Shown here piece after piece: positions 58,000 to 64,000 of a stretch of DNA of 64,000 nt. Source of the DNA: an uncultured Pseudogracilibacillus sp. (lineage in GTDB: Bacteria; Bacillota; Bacilli; Bacillales; Amphibacillaceae); the NCBI GenBank assembly GCA_937974845.1, contig CALJVC010000035.1, forward strand, positions 10,108-74,107, written 5' to 3'. Position 1 is the stretch's first letter, and each line of letters starts with the position of its first letter. Under the pieces are notes generated by a model. That model was not told the DNA's origin. It worked only from the letters and a program-made list of their open reading frames with translations, and did no database searches. A program made the translations under genes and the position numbers.

Positions 58000-59135
58000 A
58001 CCCTTTCCCTCCCTCTCAAACCATCGATTAAGACTTGAATTACTTCCGGACGACTAAACTCTTTAGGTGGGTACTGCCCTTGACGAAGCATCTCCCTCAC
58101 CTTCGTGCCGGAAAGAATAATATGGTGCTGGGATCCATGGGCACAGGTTTTCGACGTCGCAACATTTCCACAAGCTTTGCAGTAAAAACTATGTTCGAAC
58201 TTAAAAATCGTCATTCCTAATTCTTCCTCGTACTGGCCGACAAATTCCTGAGCCTCATAAGTTGTGTAATAATCTCCTACTCCTGCATGATCACGACCAA
58301 CGATAAAATGAGTACAACCATAATTTTTTCTTACGATGGCGTGGAACAAGGCCTCCCGTGGACCGGCATACCTCATTGCTGCCGGAAACACATTTAAAAG
58401 CACCCGATCTTGAGGATAGTAATTTTCAAGCAATACTTCATAGCTAGCCATGCGCAGAGGAGCCGGAATATCATCAGCCTTCGTTTCACCAATTAAAGGA
58501 TGGAGTAAAAGACCATCGACCGACTCGAGGGCGACCTTCTGAATATACTCGTGGGCTCGATGGATAGGGTTTCTCGTTTGAAAACCTACGACCGTCTTCC
58601 AACCTAACTCCCGGAAGATTGCACGGGTTTCTTGAGGACTGTAGGTGTGATTAGGAAACTCTTTCTCCCTTCTACGTACTAAAGTAATCGGTCCTGCCAC
58701 ATAATAGTTAGGACGTTGGTAAAGACGTCGTACGCCGGGATGCTGACGATCCTTTGTGCCATATATAGTTAGAGCTTCTTTCTCCTTATCGGCCTGGAAA
58801 ATTTCCTCTATTTTAATCACACCGTAAACGGTCTGCCTATAAACTAGCTTGGCCTCTTCCCCAAGTACTAGCTTCTTGGCCTTCTCTAATGGTACCGGTA
58901 GAACGATTGGTAGGCTCCATAACGTTCCATTTTCTAGCCTTACTTCATCCATTATTCCTTCATAATCCCGTTGACCAATAAAGCCAGTTAAAGGACTGTA
59001 GGCACCCTCGGCTAACATTTCAAGATCACTTAGGGCAATCGCATCTAAATCGATTGATTGACGAATTCCTTCAAACGAATATTGCTCATCAATACGATGG
59101 ATTAATTTTCCACCGTGGGGTACACTAGCCGTCAC
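57996..59135 (-). CDS. sat: Sulfate adenylyltransferase
   Basis: 379 residues; makes APS from sulfate and ATP. The catalytic motifs are [19 protein letters not shown] (QTRN and HxxH, about 193-210) and [17 protein letters not shown]-terminal zinc-type motif, [16 protein letters not shown], and [24 protein letters not shown] are those of the B. subtilis-type single-domain enzyme. Between cysH (36-base gap) and cysC. Confidence 0.96.
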   Translation of the reverse strand: MTASVPHGGKLIHRIDEQYSFEGIRQSIDLDAIALSDLEMLAEGAYSPLTGFIGQRDYEGIMDEVRLENGTLWSLPIVLPVPLEKAKKLVLGEEAKLVYRQTVYGVIKIEEIFQADKEKEALTIYGTKDRQHPGVRRLYQRPNYYVAGPITLVRRREKEFPNHTYSPQETRAIFRELGWKTVVGFQTRNPIHRAHEYIQKVALESVDGLLLHPLIGETKADDIPAPLRMASYEVLLENYYPQDRVLLNVFPAAMRYAGPREALFHAIVRKNYGCTHFIVGRDHAGVGDYYTTYEAQEFVGQYEEELGMTIFKFEHSFYCKACGNVATSKTCAHGSQHHIILSGTKVREMLRQGQYPPKEFSRPEVIQVLIDGLRGRERV

Positions 59136-59170
59136 CCTTTACCACTCCTTTCTTTATTTACTTTAAAGCA

Positions 59171-59893
59171 TTAGGTTTTACGAAAAGTATGCAAACCACA
59201 TTCCCGTTTAGTAAAGTTTGCCCATCTACCTGAACGTAGGTCCTGTGGATCCTTAGCAGGCAAAGTACAAACTTCACAACCGATACTAGGATATCCCTGG
59301 TCATGTAAAGGGTTATACACGAGCTGATGAAGGGAAATATATTGCCAAATTTCCTCCCAAGTCCAATGGATTAAGGGGCAAATTTTTACCTTTTTAAAAC
59401 GTTCATCCTTGTTAAGATAATGAAGTCCCCGCCTCTCCTCTGACTGCTCCCGGCGTAGGCCGGAAATCCAAGCCGTTACAGGTTGCAAGACCTTTTCTAA
59501 GGGAACGACCTTCCGGATATGGCAACAGAGATCGGGATCTCGCTTCCATAGTTCTTCCCCATGGATTTCCGCTTGCTCTTTAAGGCTTAAGGCGGGCTTT
59601 TCTTGATGAATTTGTAGACTTGGGTACTGCTTTTTTATTTTGTCGATGGTGTCATAGGTTTCTTGAAAATGCAGACTAGTATCTAAAAAAACTACCCTCG
59701 CCTGCGGATACACCTTGGCAATATGGTCAAGGAGGACAATTGCCTCCGCTCCAAAACTACATGCATATACAACCTGATCCTCCGAATAATTTGCATAGGT
59801 CCACTTCAACACATCTAACGTATCGGTAAACTTTTTTTCTAGTTGCCGGACTTCGACCTCATCCCAATCTTGATAGGTCACGAACTGACTCAT
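59171..59893 (-). CDS. cysH: Phosphoadenylyl/adenylyl-sulfate reductase
   Basis: 240 residues; reduces activated sulfate to sulfite. The PP-loop type motif is VVYACSFGAEAIVLLDHI (about 37-54). Iron-sulfur ligands CC (DLCCHIRK) and CxxC (GCEVCT) are present, so it is the [4Fe-4S] form that uses APS as well as or instead of PAPS. The catalytic tail is KRECGLH. The ATG at 59893 follows GGAAGGGTGG; upstream in-frame codons to 59929 overlap the hairpin of element B. Confidence 0.95.
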   Translation of the reverse strand: MSQFVTYQDWDEVEVRQLEKKFTDTLDVLKWTYANYSEDQVVYACSFGAEAIVLLDHIAKVYPQARVVFLDTSLHFQETYDTIDKIKKQYPSLQIHQEKPALSLKEQAEIHGEELWKRDPDLCCHIRKVVPLEKVLQPVTAWISGLRREQSEERRGLHYLNKDERFKKVKICPLIHWTWEEIWQYISLHQLVYNPLHDQGYPSIGCEVCTLPAKDPQDLRSGRWANFTKRECGLHTFRKT

Positions 59894-59915
59894 CGTATTC
59901 CACCCTTCCCTTATA

Positions 59916-59980
59916 CAAAGGGGGGACAAGGTCCGCTTCCCTTAGAAAATTCCTTGTCACACCCCTTGCTTTCTAGTCAG
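59916..59980 (-). promoter_or_regulatory. CTGACTAG element plus hairpin between yezD and cysH (element B)
   Basis: On the minus strand CTGACTAG (59973-59980) lies 4 bases after the yezD-like stop and is followed by a hairpin: GACAAGG/CCTTGTC inner stem and AAGGGG/CCCCTTT outer stem (59916-59968). The T-tail is weak, so it may process or attenuate rather than fully terminate. It shares the core with elements A and C. Confidence 0.6.
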
Positions 59981-59984
59981 TAGA

Positions 59985-60128
59985 CTACAAACGGATTTTC
60001 TCTGTTTTCTCCACCTGAATAATCTTGCCATCCTGAACAATAATCGTTACCGTTCCGTAAGATAGTTCTTGTAGCATTTCTAAGACAAGTTTAGATAACC
60101 TTCTATTATGCTCCTCATGTTTACGCAA
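59985..60128 (-). CDS. YezD-like DUF2292 small protein (second copy)
   Basis: 47 residues starting at TTG 60128 (AAGGGAG eight bases upstream): MRKHEEHNRRLSKLVLEMLQ, then ELSYGTVTIIVQDGKIIQVEKTEKIRL. It shares with the copy at 45731-45886 the pattern of a helix followed by YG-V-I-V-(D/N)GK--Q. It lies between cysI and cysH. The family is associated with sulfur assimilation; biochemical role unknown. Confidence 0.78.
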   Translation of the reverse strand: MRKHEEHNRRLSKLVLEMLQELSYGTVTIIVQDGKIIQVEKTEKIRL

Positions 60129-60195
60129 GCCGAACACTCCCTTATCTTATTAATCTTATTGTTTTAATAGGATTAAAGACAAAGAAAAGAACGTC

Positions 60196-61917
60196 TTACT
60201 CCCTACTATGGAACTGCAAACCATCCGTCACAGCTGGAACATAGCCCTGGCGGACGACGAAGTCTCCGAAGCGTTCCCCTTTGAGACGATGTTTTGCAAA
60301 ATCTTCAAAAAGACTTTCCAAAGTAGATAAAATCTCTGCTTCAGCAATATTTTCTTTGTAGAGGACGCTTAAACGATCCCCTTGGAAACTCCCACCCAAA
60401 TGTAAGTTATACCTCCCTGGAGCCTTACCAATTAGACCAATCTCAGCAATTGCTGCCCGGGAGCAACCGTTAGGGCAACCCGACATTCTAATGACGATTT
60501 CTTCTTCCTGTAAACCTAGCTTCTCTAGAATAATCTCTAGTTTATCGATCAAGCTAGGTAGGTACCTTTCTGATTCGGCCATCGCCAAACCACAGGTTGG
60601 AAGAGCTACACAGGCAATCGAATTTCGGCGCAGGCTAGAAGTGTGACTTCCATCGGAAATTTGATATTTTTCAAGAAGTGCTTCAATGACTGGCTTCTGC
60701 TCTTCCGTTACCTTCCCAATGATTAGGTTTTGATTCGGCGTTAAACGAAAATCACCATCATGAACCTTAGCAATCTCCCTTAAACCTGTCATCAACTGGT
60801 AATCGGGGAAGTCTTTAATTCTACCATTTTGAATAAATAATGTAACATGCCATCTCCCATCGTAGCCCTGAACCCAACCGTATCGATCACCATTATGGGT
60901 AAAGGTATAATCCCGAGCCGGCTCTAGGGAATAGCCTAAACGTTGCTGTAGCTCATCTACTAACCAATCGAGGCCACGGGCATCGATTGTGTATTTAAAA
61001 CGGGCATATTTTCTTACCGAACGGTTACCAAAATCCCTTTGTATCGTGACTAGCTTCTCAGCGACATCTAATATTTGTTCTGGTTGACAAAAACCAATTA
61101 CCCGGGCTAATTGTGGATACGTATAAGGATCCCCATGGGTCATCCCCATACCCCCACCAACAGCGACATTAAAGCCGACAAGCTGGTCTTCATCAACGAT
61201 AGCGATAAATCCGATATCCTGAGAATACACATCGACATCATTAGAGGGAGGAACAGCAACACCAATTTTAAATTTCCTTGGAAGATAAACATCCCCGTAA
61301 ATCGGCTCCACTTCCTCTTTGCTATCGGCCACCTTCTTTCCATCGAGCCAAATTTCATGATAGGCCCGGGTTCTGGGGGATAAATGTTCACTCAGTTTAG
61401 CAGACCAGTAGTACACCTCTTCATGTACCTTCGATTGATAAGGATTTGGATTACACATGACGTTACGGTTAACATCACCGCAAGCCCCTAAGGTCGTGAG
61501 CAAGGTTTTATTGATCTCCTGAAGTAAGGGCTTCATCTTCCATTTTAAAATCCCATACAGTTGGAAGGCTTGCCTCGTCGTTAAACGAATCGTCTCATTG
61601 CCATAACGACGAGCTAGTTCATCGATGACTAAATATTGAGATGGACTAACTACACCCCCAGGTGCCCGAACCCGAACCATAAATTGATAGGCTGGTTCGA
61701 GCTTCTGCTTTTGTCGTTCAAGGCGAAGATCCCGATCATCTTGCATATAACTCCCATGAAACTTCATAATCCGGTTATCTGCTTCAGGGATACTGGCACT
61801 AATTTGATCTTCCATACTCTCCTTTAAACTTCCTCGTAAATAATTGCTTTCCTTTTTTTGCCTCTCTACATCGCTATGGGGCTCCTTCATCGTTTCTAGC
61901 ACTTTTTCATTACGCAT
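60196..61917 (-). CDS. cysI: Assimilatory sulfite reductase (NADPH) hemoprotein subunit
   Basis: 573 residues; reduces sulfite to sulfide at a coupled siroheme-[4Fe-4S] centre. Cluster ligands lie in [17 protein letters not shown] and [10 protein letters not shown] (about 435-485). Substrate-binding arginines and lysines occur in [16 protein letters not shown] and [18 protein letters not shown]. The ATG at 61917 follows GGAG; a TTG one codon earlier is possible. Downstream of cysJ by 23 bases, with yezD-cysH following 67 bases later. Confidence 0.96.
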   Translation of the reverse strand: MRNEKVLETMKEPHSDVERQKKESNYLRGSLKESMEDQISASIPEADNRIMKFHGSYMQDDRDLRLERQKQKLEPAYQFMVRVRAPGGVVSPSQYLVIDELARRYGNETIRLTTRQAFQLYGILKWKMKPLLQEINKTLLTTLGACGDVNRNVMCNPNPYQSKVHEEVYYWSAKLSEHLSPRTRAYHEIWLDGKKVADSKEEVEPIYGDVYLPRKFKIGVAVPPSNDVDVYSQDIGFIAIVDEDQLVGFNVAVGGGMGMTHGDPYTYPQLARVIGFCQPEQILDVAEKLVTIQRDFGNRSVRKYARFKYTIDARGLDWLVDELQQRLGYSLEPARDYTFTHNGDRYGWVQGYDGRWHVTLFIQNGRIKDFPDYQLMTGLREIAKVHDGDFRLTPNQNLIIGKVTEEQKPVIEALLEKYQISDGSHTSSLRRNSIACVALPTCGLAMAESERYLPSLIDKLEIILEKLGLQEEEIVIRMSGCPNGCSRAAIAEIGLIGKAPGRYNLHLGGSFQGDRLSVLYKENIAEAEILSTLESLFEDFAKHRLKGERFGDFVVRQGYVPAVTDGLQFHSRE

Positions 61918-61940
61918 CAACTATCACTCCTTCACAAGGC

Positions 61941-63737
61941 TTAATATACATCGCGTAAGTAACGTTTTTCCCTTTGCATCCTTTGGACATAGGCCTCAGC
62001 CTCTTTCTCGGAAAGCTTTCCTTCCTCCTTAACAATTTGTAGCAAGGTTCGATGTACGTCCTTTGCCATATTTGCCTCATCACCACATACATATACAACG
62101 GCCCCTTCCTCCAGCCAACGGAAAAACTCCTCCTTCTGAGCTAGCATCCGATGTTGGACGTAAATTTTTTCATCTGTATCCCTTGAAAAGGCCAAGTCTA
62201 ACCTCGTCAAGACACCCGCCTTGATCCAGCGTTGCCAATCGGTCTGGTAAAGAAAATCCGTCACGTAATGCTGGTCACCAAAAAACAACCAAGCTTTCCC
62301 TTCGGCTCCAATCTCTTCCCTTTCCTCTAAAAAGGAACGAAAAGGAGCAACGCCCGTTCCCGGACCAATCATAATTATGGGCGTATCAGGAGATTCTGGT
62401 AATTTAAAGTTGGAATTCCGATGGACATAGATTTTGATTCGATCCCCGATAGCCAGTCTTTCAGCACATTGGCTAGAGCAAACGCCTTTTCTTACACGAC
62501 CACCGGTTTCGTATTTTACGAGGCCAATCGTTAAATGAACTTCGTCCGGATTGGCCCGCTGACTACTAGCAACGGAATAAAGACGAGGCGGGATTTTTCT
62601 TAATAAAGAAGTCAACTCTTCCGCCGGCAAACCTTTTAAATTAAAATCTCGTACAAGATCCAGTAAATCCCGACCCATTAAGTAGCTACGGAGCCGATCC
62701 TCATCTTGCAAAAGTTCTTCTAAGGCTTTCAATGTAAATTGCTCAGCGATTTTTTCTAAAAGTGCTTTCGTTAATACGGTAATCTCATAATAGGATGTTA
62801 AAGCTTCTTTGACCGTATAAGCTTCCCCTTTAATCGTCAGTTCCTGATCGGGATTCCAGGCTAAGCTTTTTATTAACTCATCGACAAGGGAGGGATCATT
62901 CTCAGGAAAGATTCCAATACAATCACCGGGTTCATAGCTAAGACCAGAGCCTTCCAAGGACAATTCTAAATGCCGTGTTTCCTTGTTGGAACCCCGACCA
63001 TTTAAATTGATATTTTCAAAGACTTCCGCCTCAAAAGGATTCGTCCGGGAATATAGAGTAGTGACCTTTTCCCTTTGCGAAAAATTACCATGGACAACTG
63101 TCTCCTCCGGCCCCTGTTGCTCTTCTAAACTAGTAGCAACCCTATCGAACCACTTCTGAGCCGGTTCATCAAAATCTACATCACAATCTACTCGAGGAGC
63201 AATCCGCTTTCCACCTAACTCTTCTAAGCGTTGATCAATTTCTTTTCCCGTTAAACAGAAATGCTCATAGGAGCGATCTCCTAACGCTAAGACCGAATAT
63301 TGCAATTGATCTAGTTTAGGTGCTCGGTTACTAAAGAGAAATTCATAGAAAGAAATCGCTTGATCTGGTGGATCTCCTTCACCATGAGTACTAATGATAA
63401 CGAGCAAATTCGAAATTTTCCGTAAATTATTAGGACGAAAATCTCCCATTGACACCTGGGTCACTTCATAGGCCTTATTTTTTAATGTGTCGGCAAACAT
63501 ATTGGCTAATTGTTCGGCGTTACCGGTTTGTGTCCCATATAAAAGGGTAATTTCTTTATTCGTTTGGACTTGTGGACTAGTCGCTGCCTTGGGGAGCGAC
63601 GGCTCTTCAACGAAGGATACAGCAGACAAATAACCGCTTAGCCAAAGCCGTTGGGTTTGGGATAAGTTACTGAGTAATTCATTAAGTAACTCGACCTGTT
63701 TTTGATTAAAAGGGCTGTTCATGACTTGTAATTGCAC
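61941..63737 (-). CDS. cysJ: Assimilatory sulfite reductase (NADPH) flavoprotein subunit
   Basis: 598 residues; passes electrons from NADPH through FAD and FMN to CysI. The flavodoxin domain has LLYGTQTGNAEQLANMFADTL (about 69-90) and STHGEGDPPDQAISFYEFL. The FAD domain has RLYSVASSQ, GGRVRKGVCSSQCA; the NADPH domain has PIIMIGPGTGVAPFRSFLEER and a C-terminal VYVCGDEANMAKDVH and RYLRDVY. The GTG start is preceded by GAGGTG. First gene of the sulfate operon, behind element C. Confidence 0.96.
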   Translation of the reverse strand: MQLQVMNSPFNQKQVELLNELLSNLSQTQRLWLSGYLSAVSFVEEPSLPKAATSPQVQTNKEITLLYGTQTGNAEQLANMFADTLKNKAYEVTQVSMGDFRPNNLRKISNLLVIISTHGEGDPPDQAISFYEFLFSNRAPKLDQLQYSVLALGDRSYEHFCLTGKEIDQRLEELGGKRIAPRVDCDVDFDEPAQKWFDRVATSLEEQQGPEETVVHGNFSQREKVTTLYSRTNPFEAEVFENINLNGRGSNKETRHLELSLEGSGLSYEPGDCIGIFPENDPSLVDELIKSLAWNPDQELTIKGEAYTVKEALTSYYEITVLTKALLEKIAEQFTLKALEELLQDEDRLRSYLMGRDLLDLVRDFNLKGLPAEELTSLLRKIPPRLYSVASSQRANPDEVHLTIGLVKYETGGRVRKGVCSSQCAERLAIGDRIKIYVHRNSNFKLPESPDTPIIMIGPGTGVAPFRSFLEEREEIGAEGKAWLFFGDQHYVTDFLYQTDWQRWIKAGVLTRLDLAFSRDTDEKIYVQHRMLAQKEEFFRWLEEGAVVYVCGDEANMAKDVHRTLLQIVKEEGKLSEKEAEAYVQRMQREKRYLRDVY

Positions 63738-63765
63738 ATTTTACACCTCTTCTTTACTTTTGTTG

Positions 63766-63826
63766 ATGTAAAAAAAGGCGAATCCTACCTAATGTTTCGG
63801 ATTCGCCTCTAGTCTATCTAGTCAGC
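63766..63826 (-). promoter_or_regulatory. CTGACTAG element plus intrinsic terminator in the cysJ leader (element C)
   Basis: On the minus strand GCTGACTAG-ATAG-ACTAGAGGC (63805-63826) runs directly into a perfect 10-bp hairpin, AGGCGAATCC/GGATTCGCCT (63776-63785 and 63799-63808), followed by TTTTTT. It begins about 15 bases after the expected transcription start and ends about 30 bases before cysJ. It is a compact attenuator, with no S-box or T-box sequence. Confidence 0.8.
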
Positions 63827-63847
63827 TCATACGTCAATCGTATTTTT

Positions 63848-63876
63848 ATTGTATTCATATAATTCATATTTGTCAA
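63848..63876 (-). promoter_or_regulatory. Sigma-A promoter of the cysJI-cysH operon
   Basis: On the minus strand a perfect TTGACA (63871-63876) and TACAAT (63848-63853) are 17 bases apart. It is the strongest promoter-like sequence in this part of the window and feeds element C and cysJ. Confidence 0.88.
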
Positions 63877-63992
63877 GTATGAATTGAAATGTTTACTAGA
63901 ATCCTTTTTATTGAGGGGTTTAGTATATAAATAACAAATCGACAAGAATAATTCCTCACATTTATTAAATACTAGCTATGAGGAGGAAGAAA

Positions 63993-64000
63993 ATGGACTG
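63993..64000 (+). CDS. Start of a plus-strand gene cut by the right edge
   Basis: ATG at 63993 is preceded by a strong AGGAGG (63981-63986) at about six bases. Only two codons are visible (Met-Asp), so the product cannot be named. It diverges from the cysJ operon. Confidence 0.5.

Noticed and set aside
63777..63847. SAM riboswitch or T-box in front of cysJ
   Set aside because: The leader is only about 80 bases and has none of the S-box core (GGAGGGA, GGCAAC) or T-box core (AGGGTGG-ACCGCG) sequences.

Overview
The window reads as a chromosomal segment of an endospore-forming, flagellated Bacillaceae-type Firmicute. The markers are spoIID, spoIIQ and spoIIID, mbl with flhO/flhP, a ComK-family regulator, a complete F-type ATPase operon, a TagO/TagGH-like wall-polymer locus, a SAM-I riboswitch and a perfect 14-bp Noc-type site. 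The genus is not resolvable by eye. Almost all genes lie on the minus strand. The 70-residue ATPase c subunit has the ordinary GxGxG helix and lacks the alkaliphile P51.

Layout. 1-10.8 kb: envelope polysaccharide locus with glycosyltransferases, an ABC-2 exporter whose ATPase is a tandem fusion, a UDP-sugar dehydrogenase and TagO. 11.0-13.0 kb: GntR/ABC operon with a degenerate ATPase. 13.1-17.1 kb: RND efflux pump and lipoprotein adaptor. 17.2-21.5 kb: comK-like gene, then fabZ, a small EpuA-like membrane protein, flhP, flhO and mbl. 21.7-24.9 kb: gene-decay zone between mbl and spoIIID with a headless TetR gene, a hydrolase with three lesions, and a deletion scar joining an M24 peptidase start to a UPF0316 tail. 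25.0-30.2 kb: spoIIID, spoIIQ, spoIID, murA and a DUF1146 gene. 30.3-37.4 kb: Noc site and atpIBEFHAGDC. 37.8-40.1 kb: Vpr-like subtilase.

40.3-46.2 kb: methionine operon in the order promoter, SAM-I riboswitch, terminator, yezD-like gene, second hairpin, metI, yitJ, metE. 46.3-49.4 kb: diaminopimelate dehydrogenase and a purine permease, separated by about 780 bp holding a DnaA-box cluster and a helically phased array of dyads. 49.6-54.9 kb: DJ-1/PfpI protein, PAP2 phosphatase, AtuA/DUF4387 pair, tRNA-Ala(GGC), and an AsnO-like synthetase with a dead glutaminase domain. 55.4-63.9 kb: apparently one sulfate-assimilation operon, cysJ-cysI-yezD-cysH-sat-cysC-sumT-sirB-sirC. It makes sulfide from sulfate and also the siroheme needed by CysI. 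A new gene begins at the right edge.

Two signals look most novel. One is the array at 47686-48000: six dyads and one extra half-site, each dyad with half-sites exactly 22 bp apart, and gaps between dyads of 19, 29 or 59 bp, beside DnaA boxes. The other is a CTGACTAG element followed by a hairpin, seen three times and only in the two sulfur operons, twice directly after a small yezD-like gene.
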